A stretch of 64,000 bases of DNA from Moraxella equi (lineage in GTDB: Bacteria > Pseudomonadota > Gammaproteobacteria > Pseudomonadales > Moraxellaceae). Location: contig NZ_MXAP01000047.1 of assembly GCF_002027555.1 (NCBI RefSeq), positions 1 through 64,000 on the forward strand, in the 5' to 3' direction. The stretch's first letter is position 1. Each line of letters opens with the position of its first letter. The translations under genes were made by a program, and so were the position numbers. Under the pieces are notes generated by a model that ran no database searches, was not told the DNA's origin, and saw only the letters and a program-made list of their open reading frames with translations. Positions 20,794-30,655 of this stretch are shown piece after piece.

Positions 20794-21753
20794 TTAGTAA
20801 GTCTCATCCGTCTCAACGATGGTAATCTCGTTACTGGCAGGCTTTTCTGCCTTAGGCTCGGGTTTGGGTTCAGTTTTAGGCTCAGCTATTGGCTTGGACT
20901 CTGTTTGAGCTTGGGTATCCGCTTTTGGCTTGGTCTCAGATCTTGGTTCGGACTTTGGTTCAGGTTTGGGCTCTGGGTTTGGCTCGGTATTTTGTGGTGT
21001 GCCACTTGGGACATCCTCAGGCTGCAAAATCGCCTCCTCAGGTCTTGGTGTCTGGGTAGGTTCAGGCACTGATGGCAATTCCACAGGGCGGATTTGCACC
21101 GTTGGGGCAGGCACGATGTCGCTTAATGATTTGCCAATTTGGGCAGTTTCACGTTTGGCATTGGCTTGGTTTTGGCGATTCATCGAACGCACCGCTGTCG
21201 CCATGGTTTCAGACGCCAGTGCGATGACGGGTGTATTGTTATCAATGGCAAGCGCCTCGCCGTCCGCTTGGAAGACAAAATCTCCCACCAGACGATTACC
21301 ACCCATGAGACTCACGTCTTTTTCGATGGCTTGGTCTTCTAGGCTTGCCACGCCTGCCCCGCTAAACGTCTTATTGGCAAAGGCAATCTCTTCGTTAGGC
21401 AGGACGACATGAAGCTGTCCACGGCACTCACCACCGTCTTCGCTGACGTTTTGCAGGTCAATGTCTAGCCCCGACAGGCGTGCCTTTAACTGCAATGACA
21501 GCTCATCACTCGCCCCATTGCCCAGTCCACGCACAGATGCGGTGTAGAGCTCATCACGCACAAGGCTGACGACACGGTTTTTTAGGCTGACATCATCACA
21601 GACCACCGCAGGACGATCGACCACTTCGGGGGTCGCAACCTCAATCTCTGCCTCGGCTTGTGGCTCAAGACTGTCTTTTTTAGTGCAACCAACCATGCCA
21701 GTCAATGCAAGGGCAACGGCAGACACACAGGCTAAATGGTTAAACGTTTTCAT
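20794..21753 (-). CDS. lipoprotein with C-terminal Pro/Glu/Lys-rich repeats
   Basis: 319 residues: lipobox TGMVGC (Cys23), a folded part at about 45-200 with two cysteines (CDDVSLK and ECRGQL) that could form a disulfide, then a low-complexity tail (about 215-310) of PEPK/PEPKSE-type units. Such tails often span the periplasm or bind peptidoglycan, as in TonB-like linkers. Family not recognised. Own terminator; start behind a weak ribosome site. Confidence 0.75.
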   Translation of the reverse strand: MKTFNHLACVSAVALALTGMVGCTKKDSLEPQAEAEIEVATPEVVDRPAVVCDDVSLKNRVVSLVRDELYTASVRGLGNGASDELSLQLKARLSGLDIDLQNVSEDGGECRGQLHVVLPNEEIAFANKTFSGAGVASLEDQAIEKDVSLMGGNRLVGDFVFQADGEALAIDNNTPVIALASETMATAVRSMNRQNQANAKRETAQIGKSLSDIVPAPTVQIRPVELPSVPEPTQTPRPEEAILQPEDVPSGTPQNTEPNPEPKPEPKSEPRSETKPKADTQAQTESKPIAEPKTEPKPEPKAEKPASNEITIVETDETY

Positions 21754-21905
21754 GGCTTATCTCAAATTTGGTTTAAAATTCACTTATAAAATAACTTTAA
21801 AAAGTGGTCGCCACTTGATACAATGACGCCCAACAAGGCGGTATCATCAAGGCAAAACGTAGCCATTATACCACGCCAAACCTATTTGCCAAATTATTTT
21901 TTATC

Positions 21906-22679
21906 ATGAATCAGCCTATCCCCCACGCCCATTTTAATGACCGTAATTTTAATGACATTGCCGACCATTTTGCCAAAAAAGTCTATGGCGGTCTCAAAGG
22001 TCAAATCCGCCTTGCCGTGTTAGAGCGAGATTTGTCTGAGCATTTACCCAACCGTCCGCTTCGGGCGTTGGACGTGGGAGCAGGACTTGCCCAAATCAGC
22101 CTAAACCTTGCCACCCGTCATGACGTCATCATCAGCGACATCTCCGATGAGATGATACAAAAAGCCCAAACCACCGCTTGTAAGCTTAACGTTTCGCCCC
22201 GTTTTATCGTGGCTCCTTATCAAGAACTCACAAGCCTTTTAAAGGGACAAACATTTGACCTAATCTTATGCCATGCTGTCCTAGAATGGCTTGGCGAACC
22301 TGCCAAAATCATGGCGTTTTTTGATGAATTTTTGGCCGATGATGGTTATTTGTCGTTGTGCTTTTATAACCCTGCCAGCATGATTTATCGCAACCTTATT
22401 ATGGGCAATTTTTATCAATTAGAACGCCCCAAGCCTGCCGACAATAAAAGCCTAACCCCAAACAATCCTGTATCTTATGACACGGTCAAATCATGGCTTG
22501 ATGACGGGGGATATACCACCCTTTGCCAGTCGGGGATACGAGTGTTTTCTGACTACGCTCCCTTAAAACGTGGCGGACACAACAACCCTGATGATGTCGT
22601 GGCAATGGAGCTTAACTATTCCCAAACCCACCCTTTTTGGCAAATGGGGCGGTATTTGCATATTTTGGCGAAAAGATAG
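21906..22679 (+). CDS. cmoM: tRNA 5-carboxymethoxyuridine methyltransferase CmoM
   Basis: Methylates cmo5U34 to mcmo5U in tRNA using SAM. 257 residues; start DRNFNDIADHFAKKVYG resembles E. coli CmoM (DRNFDDIAEKFSRNIYG). SAM motif I is LDVGAGLAQ, motif IV LILCHAVLEWLG, and the ending FWQMGRYLHILAKR also matches the family. Alone between a divergent lipoprotein gene and a convergent yiaA-like gene. Confidence 0.85.
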   Translation: MNQPIPHAHFNDRNFNDIADHFAKKVYGGLKGQIRLAVLERDLSEHLPNRPLRALDVGAGLAQISLNLATRHDVIISDISDEMIQKAQTTACKLNVSPRFIVAPYQELTSLLKGQTFDLILCHAVLEWLGEPAKIMAFFDEFLADDGYLSLCFYNPASMIYRNLIMGNFYQLERPKPADNKSLTPNNPVSYDTVKSWLDDGGYTTLCQSGIRVFSDYAPLKRGGHNNPDDVVAMELNYSQTHPFWQMGRYLHILAKR

Positions 22680-22692
22680 GAGCTAAAAACAC

Positions 22693-23157
22693 TTACCCTT
22701 TTTCTTTTGAAAAAACATCTTTTTCCAAAAAGACATCGCCCTGCTCATAAGGATTTTCATACTCCTTGACCGCTTGCAAGTCCCGAATGTTCTTTTGAAT
22801 GGTAATCACCGCAAAGAGCGACAAGGTAAACGCCATAAAATAATAACCCTTCTCGCTAAGTAGCAAAGTGGCGTTCCATAGACCCACGGTCATCAGTAAC
22901 ACCGCAAGCCCCAACGCCACCCAACTAATGCCATAATAAATCCCCGACACAGGGATATTTTCTGCTTTATCACGAATGGTCTTTTGTAGGCTAATCGCCG
23001 CATACAGCCCCAATGCCAACACCGCAAAATAATAACCCTTTTCGTTTAACATCATCTCGGCATTCCACAGACCAACCAAGAAGCCAAGCACACCCACGCC
23101 CAGCACCGCCCAAGACGCACCGACATAAGCCGATGTTGGTTTATTAATGATTTGCAT
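22693..23157 (-). CDS. YiaA/YiaB two-helix domain inner-membrane protein
   Basis: 154 residues with two copies of the YiaAB domain, each two helices (ASWAVLGVGVLGFLVGLWNA and ISWVALGLAVLLMTVGLWNA) with a conserved EKGYYF. I choose ATG 23157 over the in-frame ATG 18 bp upstream because AAAGGA lies just before it. Inner-membrane protein of unknown function, possibly a stress response component. The C-terminal tail is charged. Confidence 0.85.
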   Translation of the reverse strand: MQIINKPTSAYVGASWAVLGVGVLGFLVGLWNAEMMLNEKGYYFAVLALGLYAAISLQKTIRDKAENIPVSGIYYGISWVALGLAVLLMTVGLWNATLLLSEKGYYFMAFTLSLFAVITIQKNIRDLQAVKEYENPYEQGDVFLEKDVFSKEKG

Positions 23158-23410
23158 GGTTTTTCCTTTTATCATTTAAAAAATTGATAGATATTTTTAG
23201 AATTTTGAATAATATAGCAAAATAAAGCAAAACGGACAAGTGTACTTTATGGCATGATTTGGCTTTTGGCATTGACCATGTTATAAACAATTTATAAACA
23301 ACAATACGATTTTTGACCCAATTTTTCATAAAATCATCGCACTGCCTTGCAATTTGCCACGCCCGCCACCATAACAGGCTGACATTATAAGAATTTATTT
23401 GGAGTTTATC

Positions 23411-25825
23411 ATGTCTGATAACCAAACCTTGCCCCTACTTGCCGTGCGTGATGTCGTGGTCTATCCACACATGCAAATCGCCCTATTTGTGGGGCGTGAG
23501 CAGTCCATTAACGCCATACAGCTTGCCAATGAGAGCTTTGATGGTCATCTGCTTGTGGTCTCACAAAAAGACTCGCTGTCAGAAGAGATTAACACCGACA
23601 ATCTCTACCGCTTTGGCACGGTGTGCAGAGTCATTAGCACCATGCCCCACGACGCTGACGAAAACTGCCTAAAAGTACTCATCGAAGGACAGACTCGTGC
23701 CGAAGTGGCAGGCGTTGATATTGATGAGACACATAACGCTTTTGTGGCGGTATTTCATGAACAGCCTGTTACCGACACGCTCGGCGATGATGACAAAGAA
23801 GCTCACAAAAAGGTATTGATGGATTTTTTTGCCAGTTTTGCCGAAGAGAACCTACGCAACGGGCGTGAGATTACCCGTGTGGCAGGCAAGATTAGCGACT
23901 TGACCGAACTCATGTACTTTATCGCCACTCGGGTGTCCATGCCCCTTGACAAGAAACAAACACTCCTTGAAGATGGCGACATTATGGATTATTACCACAC
24001 GCTGACCGAGTTTTTTGTGAGCAATCATGCCGAGCAGTCGCTTGAAAATGAACTCCAAGAAACCGTGCGTAAGCAAATGGAAAATAATCATCGTGAGTAT
24101 TTTTTAAATGAAAAAATGAAAGCGATTAAATCCGAGCTGTCCGATTTAAATGACGGGGCGGACGAAGAAGATGGCGAGCTTGAAAAACGCCTAAAAGAAG
24201 CCGACCTACCTGATGATGTCCGCAAAAAAGCCGAAACCGAATTTAAAAAGTTAAAGCAAATGCCCCCAAGCTCATCGGAGGCGTCTGTGGTGCGTGGCTA
24301 TGTGGAGTGGATACTTGACACCCCATGGAAAAAAGCAAGCAAGGTGTCTATTGACCTAAATAAAGCCAAAGAAACCCTCGACAAAGACCACTATGGGCTA
24401 GATGATGTCAAAGACCGCATTGTTGAGTACCTAGCGGTGCAATCTCGTGTCAAAAAACTGCGAGGCCCTATCCTGTGCCTAGTAGGTCCCCCAGGGGTTG
24501 GTAAAACGTCGCTTGGCGAGAGTATCGCTCGTGCCACAGGGCGTAAGTTTGTGCGTATGGCGTTGGGCGGTGTGCGTGATGAAGCTGAGATTCGTGGGCA
24601 TAGACGTACCTATATCGGAGCGATGCCTGGTAAAATCGTACAGTCCTTGGCAAAAGTAGAAGTTAAAAATCCGCTATTTTTGCTTGATGAAATTGACAAA
24701 ATGGCACAGGATTATCGTGGCGACCCTGCGTCTGCTTTACTAGAAGTGCTTGACCCATCTCAAAACAACAGTTTTAATGACCATTATCTTGACTTAGATT
24801 TGGATTTGTCGGAGGTCATGTTTATCTGTACTGCCAACAGCATGAACATACCGCCAGCCTTGCTTGACCGCATGGAAGTCATTCGTCTGCCCGGCTACAC
24901 CGAAGACGAAAAAATGAACATCGCTCACAACTATCTCACCCCCAAAGCCCTAGAACAAAACGGACTTGGTAAAGATGAGCTGGACATTACCGATGATGCC
25001 ATTCTTAGCATTATCCGCCACTATACTCGTGAGGCAGGCGTGCGTAACCTTGAACGTGAGATTAACAAAATCAGCCGTAAAGCGGTGCGTTCGCAGGTTG
25101 AGACTTATGGCATTAAACCCAAAAAAGGCACGAAAATTGAGCCGTTATCGGTAACGGACGACAACATTGCCGATTATTTGGGGGTTAAACCCTTTGACTT
25201 TGGCTTGGCAGAAAAAGAGCCTGAGATTGGGCGGATTACAGGGCTTGCGTGGACATCGGTGGGCGGTGAGCTACTGACCATTGAGACCGCCACCATGCAG
25301 GGCAAGGGCGAGCTTGTCTTTACAGGGTCGCTTGGCGATGTCATGAAAGAGTCTATCCGTGCCGCCATGAGCGTGGTGCGAGCAGGAGGCGAACGCTTTG
25401 GTATCAGCTATGATAAGTTCAAAGACACCGACATTCATGTGCATATGCCCGAAGGTGCCACGCCCAAAGACGGTCCGTCCGCAGGTATCGCTCTAACCAC
25501 CGCTTTGGTGTCCGCCTTTACAGGCATTGCCATTCGTGCCGACATCGCCATGACAGGCGAAGTTACTTTGCGTGGTAAAGTGCTAAAAATTGGCGGTCTC
25601 AAAGAAAAACTGCTTGCCGCCCACCGTGGCGGTATCAAGCATGTGCTTATCCCCAAGTCCAACGAGCCTGACCTTGCTGACATTCCTGACAACGTCAAAG
25701 AAGGCTTGACCATTCAAGCGGTTGAGACCATTGACGAAGTCCTAAAAGTCGCCCTAGTCGCCCCGCTCATGCCTTTAAAGCCGAGCGTGGTGGTGAAGGC
25801 AGGCGAGCAGGCGCTCAGAAGCTGA
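23411..25825 (+). CDS. lon: ATP-dependent protease Lon
   Basis: Degrades misfolded and specific regulatory proteins in the cytoplasm. 804 residues: N-terminal LON substrate domain, AAA+ module with Walker A GPPGVGKT (about residue 358) and Walker B LFLLDEIDK, and C-terminal peptidase with Ser in PKDGPSAG (about 690) and Lys in GLKEKLL (about 732). Start ATG 23411 follows GGAG at 23401; an in-frame ATG 12 bp earlier would overlap it. Single gene with its own terminator. Confidence 0.97.
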   Translation: MSDNQTLPLLAVRDVVVYPHMQIALFVGREQSINAIQLANESFDGHLLVVSQKDSLSEEINTDNLYRFGTVCRVISTMPHDADENCLKVLIEGQTRAEVAGVDIDETHNAFVAVFHEQPVTDTLGDDDKEAHKKVLMDFFASFAEENLRNGREITRVAGKISDLTELMYFIATRVSMPLDKKQTLLEDGDIMDYYHTLTEFFVSNHAEQSLENELQETVRKQMENNHREYFLNEKMKAIKSELSDLNDGADEEDGELEKRLKEADLPDDVRKKAETEFKKLKQMPPSSSEASVVRGYVEWILDTPWKKASKVSIDLNKAKETLDKDHYGLDDVKDRIVEYLAVQSRVKKLRGPILCLVGPPGVGKTSLGESIARATGRKFVRMALGGVRDEAEIRGHRRTYIGAMPGKIVQSLAKVEVKNPLFLLDEIDKMAQDYRGDPASALLEVLDPSQNNSFNDHYLDLDLDLSEVMFICTANSMNIPPALLDRMEVIRLPGYTEDEKMNIAHNYLTPKALEQNGLGKDELDITDDAILSIIRHYTREAGVRNLEREINKISRKAVRSQVETYGIKPKKGTKIEPLSVTDDNIADYLGVKPFDFGLAEKEPEIGRITGLAWTSVGGELLTIETATMQGKGELVFTGSLGDVMKESIRAAMSVVRAGGERFGISYDKFKDTDIHVHMPEGATPKDGPSAGIALTTALVSAFTGIAIRADIAMTGEVTLRGKVLKIGGLKEKLLAAHRGGIKHVLIPKSNEPDLADIPDNVKEGLTIQAVETIDEVLKVALVAPLMPLKPSVVVKAGEQALRS

Positions 25826-25851
25826 TTAAAAAAGAAGCCTTAAAGCACCCC

Positions 25852-25880
25852 AAAACCCTGTCCATTGGCAGGGTTTTGTT
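25852..25880 (+). terminator. lon terminator
   Basis: AAAACCCTG / CAGGGTTTT stem (25852-25860 / 25869-25877) followed by a short T-rich stretch. Confidence 0.75.
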
Positions 25881-25974
25881 GTGGGTACATTTTGGCTTGT
25901 CTCTATATCCAAAATCCGCTAAGATAGGGAGAATTTCTCTTATTTTTCCTAACTTATCTTAATTGGCGATAACC

Positions 25975-27181
25975 ATGAAACAACTTCCAAACCCCCTTCT
26001 CATCGCCCTATCCCTTTTATCCTTACCTGCTTTGGCGTGTGAAATGCCAAAGGTAACGGGGGTATGATTATGTGGGTTGTTTATCAGAAGACTTGGCGGT
26101 TGTACAAAAGAACAGCAAATATGGCTTTATTGACAAAACGGGTGAAATCGTCATTCCCGTTCAATATGATTTGACTTGGGATTTTGCAGAAGGACTGGCA
26201 AAAGTAAAACAAGAAGGCGAATGGGGGTATATTGATAAAACAGGCATGGTAGTTGTTCCTATTTATTATGATGACATGGAGAGCTTTCTAGTAGGCGACT
26301 TGGTACTCGTAAAACAAAATGATAAATACGGCTTGATTGATAACATAGGCAGGATTGTCGCCCCTGTGCAATATGATGACATTTGGAGTTTTTTAGATGA
26401 CACTATAAGAGTACAACAAGATGGCAAATACGGTTTTTTAGATACAACAGGCAGGGTGATTGTTCCTATTCGATATGATGAAGTTTGGAGTTTTTCAGAA
26501 GATTTGGCACTTGTAAAACAAAATGGCAAATACGGCTATGTTGATAAAACAGGCAAAGTGGTTATTCCCATTCAATACGATGATGCTAGGCATTTTGAAG
26601 ACGGTACAGCCTCTGTTTTACTAAACAAAGAACGCCTACTTATAGATAGAACAGGTAAAGCATTTATCTCCATTGAATATGGGTGGCTTGGGAATTTTTC
26701 AGAAGATTTGGCATTTATAGAACAAAATGGCAAATATGGCTATGTTGATAGGACAGGAAAAGTGGTTATCCCCTTTGAATATGATATTGCTTGGTCTTTT
26801 TCAAAGAGCTTGGCAAAAGTACAACAAAATGGTAAACATGGTTTTATAGATAAAACAGGTAAAGTGGTTGTTCCTATTGAATATGATGATATTTATGATT
26901 TTAAAAACGGTTTGGCGCTCGTAAAACAAAATAATAAATACGGTTTTGTAGATAAAACAGGTAAAGTGGTTATTCCCATTCAATACGATTTTGCTTGGGG
27001 CTTTTCAGACGGTTTGGCAGGAGTAAAACAAAATGGCAAATGGGGTTTTATAGATAAGTCAGGAAACATGGTCATGCCTGCTATCTATGATATAGTTCAA
27101 AGTTTTGAAACTGGCAATACCTTAGTAATACTAAATGGCGAAACTTTTTATATAGACAAAACAGGCAAACGCCTAGACTAG
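25975..27181 (+). pseudogene. exported WG-repeat protein with frameshift at a G5 tract
   Basis: ATG 25975 encodes a signal peptide (LLIALSLLSLPALA) and stops after 30 codons. The WG-repeat body opens in a +1 frame and runs to 27181. Removing one G from GGGGG at 26058-26062 joins both parts as KVTGYDYVGCLSEDLAVVQ. The body has eight or so repeats of about 45 residues built on KYGFIDKTGEIVIPVQYD and SFSEDLALVKQNG. As sequenced the exported form is off; a downstream GTG start at 26072 would lack a signal. Phase variation, decay or a sequencing error are all possible. Confidence 0.7.
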
Positions 27182-27187
27182 CCCCCC

Positions 27188-27229
27188 AAGCGGTTTTGTG
27201 ATGATTTTTGCCAAAACCGCTTTATTTTT
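27188..27229 (+). terminator. terminator after the WG-repeat gene
   Basis: AAGCGGTTTTG / CAAAACCGCTT 11-bp stem (27188-27198 / 27212-27222) followed by TATTTTTA. Confidence 0.85.
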
Positions 27230-27237
27230 AGTATAAT
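27208..27237 (+). promoter_or_regulatory. argS promoter, overlapping the upstream terminator
   Basis: TTGCCA (27208-27213), 18-bp spacer, TATAAT (27232-27237). The -35 box overlaps the start of the 3' arm of the preceding terminator. Confidence 0.6.
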
Positions 27238-27276
27238 AATCCGTTTTAAGTTTTAACATCACTTTTAAGAGCTGTC

Positions 27277-29016
27277 ATGACTATCCAATCCCTACTTCAC
27301 ACCCACCTACAAACCGCCATGATAAACGCAGGGGCGGACAAAGACACCGACCCTGTCATCAAGCAATCAGGCAAGCCCCAGTTTGGCGATTACCAAGCCA
27401 ATGGCGTGATGAGCGTCGCCAAAAAACTTGGCACAAACCCACGAGAATTTGCCCAAAAAGTGCTTGATGAACTGGCAAATAGCCAAGTCTTGGACGGCAT
27501 TGCCGAAAAATTAGAAATCGCAGGGCCGGGCTTTATCAACATCTTTCTTGACAATGATTTTCTAGCCAAGTCCGCTCACACCGCTCGCACGTCCGACCGC
27601 TTGGGCATTACATCCGACCACACTGAGACGGTTGTCATTGACTATTCATCGCCAAACGTTGCCAAAGAGATGCACGTTGGGCATTTGCGTTCTACCATTA
27701 TTGGCGACAGCTCGGTGAGAGTGCTTGAGTTTTTGGGCGACACCGTCATTCGTGCCAACCATGTGGGCGACTGGGGGACGCAGTTTGGTATGCTCATCGC
27801 CTACCTTGAAAAAATGCAAAATGAAAATGCGTCCGATATGGAATTATCTGACCTAGAAGCCTTTTATCGTGATGCCAAAGCGACTTATGACAGCGATGCC
27901 GACTTTGCTGAAAAAGCTCGTGGCTATGTGGTCAAGCTCCAAAGTGGCGATGAGTATTGCCTTGCCATGTGGCAAAAACTCGTTGCCATTACCATGAGCC
28001 AGAACCAAGCCAGTTACGAACGCCTAAACGTAACCCTAACCGATAAAGACATCATGGGCGAGAGCCTATATAACCCCATGCTCCCCGACATCGTCAAAAC
28101 CTTAAAAGAAAAAGGCGTGGCGGTAGAAGATGACGGAGCGACCGTGGTATATCTGCCCGAATTTAAAAACAAAGAAGGCGAGCCACTTGGTATCATCATT
28201 CAGAAAAAAGACGGCGGATTTTTGTACACCACCACCGACATCGCCGCCGCAAGCTATCGCTATCACACCTTACACGCTGACCGTGCCATTGTCTATTCTG
28301 ACACTCGTCAAGCCCCGCACATGGCACAGGCGTGGGCGATTGCACGGCTTGGCGGATTTGTACCCGATACGTTCAAATTAGAACATCACAATTTTGGCAT
28401 GATGCTTGGTAAAGACGGCAAACCATTCAAAACTCGTACAGGCGGTACGGTCAAACTTGCCGACCTGCTTGATGAAGCGGTTGCCCGTGCCACCGTCTTG
28501 ATAGACAGCAAAAACCGAGACGTAACTGCCGATGAGCGGACGGCACTCATTGATGCGGTTGCCATTGGAGCGGTCAAATATGCCGACCTATCCAAGCACC
28601 GCACGACCGATTATGTGTTTGACTGGGACAGTATGTTAAACTTTGAAGGCAACACCGCCCCTTATATGCAGTACGCTTACACCCGTGTGCGTTCTATTTT
28701 TGCCAAAGCAGGGGTAAATCCTGACACACTAACAGGCGAGATTGTCATCACGGACGACAAAGAGCGAGCATTGGCGGTCAAATTGCTACAATTTGAAGAA
28801 GCCCTACGCCAAGTCGCCAAAGACGGTACGCCCCATGTGTTGTGTGGCTATCTGTATGAATTGGCTGGTATTTTTTCATCGTTTTATGAAGCCTGTCCGA
28901 TACTGTCGGCAGATGATGACACCAAAAACAGCCGTCTGCAACTGGCAGATTTGACCGCTAAGACTTTAAAAACAGGCTTGGATTTACTCGGCATTAAGAC
29001 GGTTGAGAAAATGTAA
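27277..29016 (+). CDS. argS: arginyl-tRNA synthetase
   Basis: Charges tRNA-Arg with arginine. 579 residues, near the E. coli length. N-terminal tRNA-binding domain, HIGH motif as HVGHLRST in the phrase [16 protein letters not shown] (about residue 130), and the anticodon-binding DALR domain at the C-terminus ([16 protein letters not shown] onward). Lacks a canonical KMSKS, as is common in Arg[14 protein letters not shown] takes its place. The gene has its own promoter. Confidence 0.97.
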   Translation: MTIQSLLHTHLQTAMINAGADKDTDPVIKQSGKPQFGDYQANGVMSVAKKLGTNPREFAQKVLDELANSQVLDGIAEKLEIAGPGFINIFLDNDFLAKSAHTARTSDRLGITSDHTETVVIDYSSPNVAKEMHVGHLRSTIIGDSSVRVLEFLGDTVIRANHVGDWGTQFGMLIAYLEKMQNENASDMELSDLEAFYRDAKATYDSDADFAEKARGYVVKLQSGDEYCLAMWQKLVAITMSQNQASYERLNVTLTDKDIMGESLYNPMLPDIVKTLKEKGVAVEDDGATVVYLPEFKNKEGEPLGIIIQKKDGGFLYTTTDIAAASYRYHTLHADRAIVYSDTRQAPHMAQAWAIARLGGFVPDTFKLEHHNFGMMLGKDGKPFKTRTGGTVKLADLLDEAVARATVLIDSKNRDVTADERTALIDAVAIGAVKYADLSKHRTTDYVFDWDSMLNFEGNTAPYMQYAYTRVRSIFAKAGVNPDTLTGEIVITDDKERALAVKLLQFEEALRQVAKDGTPHVLCGYLYELAGIFSSFYEACPILSADDDTKNSRLQLADLTAKTLKTGLDLLGIKTVEKM

Positions 29017-29077
29017 TTAACAATTCAAGATTGCCATTAGGTTGTCCTAATGGCAATTTTTTAAATTAGAAGCACTT

Positions 29078-29506
29078 ATGTTTGACAAATTTGGCAATAT
29101 GAGCACCGACAATTTGGACATTACCGCCCTGCCCCATTGGTCATTTGGCGACAGCCCCCAAATGGCAGACGAACTTGTAGGGCTTGTCCTAGACGGCAAA
29201 AAGCGAGCCACTTGCACCGCTCTGCATTGGCATTTGGACGAGCCAGCTTATCCCGTTGGTAGCCTACAAGTCATCACAGACGGACAAAACCGCCCACGCT
29301 GTGTTATCCAAAACACCGCCCAATTCATCATTCGCTTTTGTGATGTTGATGAAAAATTGGCACGTCAAGAAGGCGAAGGCGATTTGTCGCTTGATTTTTG
29401 GCGGACGGCTCATCAAGAATTTTTTGAGCGGTTTGGGGTATTTGATGATAAAATGTGGTTATTGTTTGAAACCTTTGATGTTATAAAAATACTGGACACC
29501 CCATGA
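29078..29506 (+). CDS. ASCH-domain protein
   Basis: 142 residues. The ASCH fold is indicated by FGDSPQMADELVGLVLDGKKRATCTALHW and the downstream PVGSLQVITDGQNRPRCVI. ASCH proteins are small, RNA-binding-like domains, and some hydrolyse N4-acetylcytidine. A second in-frame ATG at 29099 is possible; neither start has a strong ribosome site. The stop overlaps the start of hslR by 4 bp, so they are translationally coupled. Confidence 0.8.
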   Translation: MFDKFGNMSTDNLDITALPHWSFGDSPQMADELVGLVLDGKKRATCTALHWHLDEPAYPVGSLQVITDGQNRPRCVIQNTAQFIIRFCDVDEKLARQEGEGDLSLDFWRTAHQEFFERFGVFDDKMWLLFETFDVIKILDTP

Positions 29507-29922
29507 AAAACCAAACCAATCAAGAACCCCAAACCCTAAATAAAGTCCGTGCCGACAAATGGCTGTGGGCGGCACGATTTTTTCGCACTCGCACCCTTGC
29601 CAAAGAAGCGATAGAAGGCGGAAAAGTCCACATGAACGGTCAAAAAATAAAAACGAGTAAAGAACTACAAGTGGGCGACACCCTAACCATTCGCCAAGGT
29701 CATGCCAGCGTCCAAGAACAAAAAACCATCATTATCAAAGCCTTATCTGACAATCGGGGCAATGCCACCATCGCCCAAACGCTATACGATGAGACGGACG
29801 AGAGCATTGCCACCCGAGAGTTTTTTGCCGAGCAACGCAAATTACAAAACCTTGCCAGGCCATCCACCAAACCCGACAAAAAACAGCGTCGGGACATTGA
29901 GAAATTTAAAAATAATTGGTGA
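29503..29922 (+). CDS. hslR: S4-domain ribosome-associated heat-shock protein Hsp15
   Basis: Hsp15 binds stalled 50S subunits carrying nascent chains. 139 residues with the S4 domain (RADKWLWAARFFRTRTLAKEAIEGGKV near residues 15-45; the Arg-x-Asp-Lys-Trp-Leu-Trp start is typical) and a basic C-terminal tail (PDKKQRRDIEKFKNNW). Coupled to the ASCH gene by an ATGA overlap. No clear terminator follows; the spacer holds an SRP RNA gene on the other strand. Confidence 0.88.
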   Translation: MKNQTNQEPQTLNKVRADKWLWAARFFRTRTLAKEAIEGGKVHMNGQKIKTSKELQVGDTLTIRQGHASVQEQKTIIIKALSDNRGNATIAQTLYDETDESIATREFFAEQRKLQNLARPSTKPDKKQRRDIEKFKNNW

Positions 29923-30007
29923 AGATTGTACGCAGGAATGTGCCAAAGAAATGGTATCAGGATGGATTACCTCATTCTCAACGTTATATGAGTGCTTGAT
30001 TTATCAA

Positions 30008-30027
30008 GGGTGAATTGCAATTCACCC
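30008..30027. repeat. 20-bp perfect palindrome
   Basis: GGGTGAATTG / CAATTCACCC with no loop, followed by CTACAAC. Similar palindromes occur at 698, 11317 and 59413. Confidence 0.55.
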
Positions 30028-30133
30028 CTACAACTCACAAAATAATGAAGTAATAATCAATAGATTGCAATTTTAAGTTGAGATTGGAGTATAGATTACA
30101 AAAAGAGAGTTGCCAAATTTTAGGCAAAAAAAT

Positions 30134-30237
<104 letters not shown>

Positions 30238-30244
30238 AAGATTA

Positions 30245-30272
30245 ATTATACATGATTTTTTTAAAAATGCAA
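30245..30272 (-). promoter_or_regulatory. ffs: promoter of the SRP RNA gene
   Basis: Minus strand TTGCAT (30272-30267), 16-bp spacer, TATAAT (30250-30245), start point about 8 nt before GGCTTC. Confidence 0.8.
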
Positions 30273-30352
30273 GAAATTTTTTTAGATTTTATCAATTTAA
30301 AAGCACTCAAACCTCACAAATAATTTTAAAAAATAAATCCATGCTATTTGTT

Positions 30353-30557
30353 AGGGCGTGCCTGCCTTTTGTATTTGCAATGAAAAATAAGAAAAATCAC
30401 ACGTTTTTCAAGGAAAAGTCCGCCGTTGATATTGGAGTATCACCAAGGATTTTGACTTCGAGCCACAAGATTTAGCCATTTTTCATGCAAAAACACCGTT
30501 GTACTACTACAACATTTTCTAAATTTTAAATTGTGTTATAAAGGGCAGGCACGCCCT
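30353..30557. repeat. MITE-like element with 14-bp terminal inverted repeats
   Basis: AGGGCGTGCCTGCC at 30353-30366 and its exact complement GGCAGGCACGCCCT at 30544-30557 enclose about 205 bp without a credible gene. No target-site duplication was found. Together with the SRP RNA this fills the 733-bp spacer 29923-30655. Confidence 0.5.
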
Positions 30558-30655
30558 ACATTAAAGCAATAATCAGATACAAATTAGCACAACAATCAAG
30601 AATAAATTGTATTACAATAATTTAGTTTTTGTTATATTCTATCACGGAGTAATTC

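Noticed and set aside
20860..21412. 160-codon plus-strand ORF rich in Gly/Ser
   Set aside because: It is the complement of the Pro/Glu/Lys repeat region of a lipoprotein, where the repeats force an open antisense frame.
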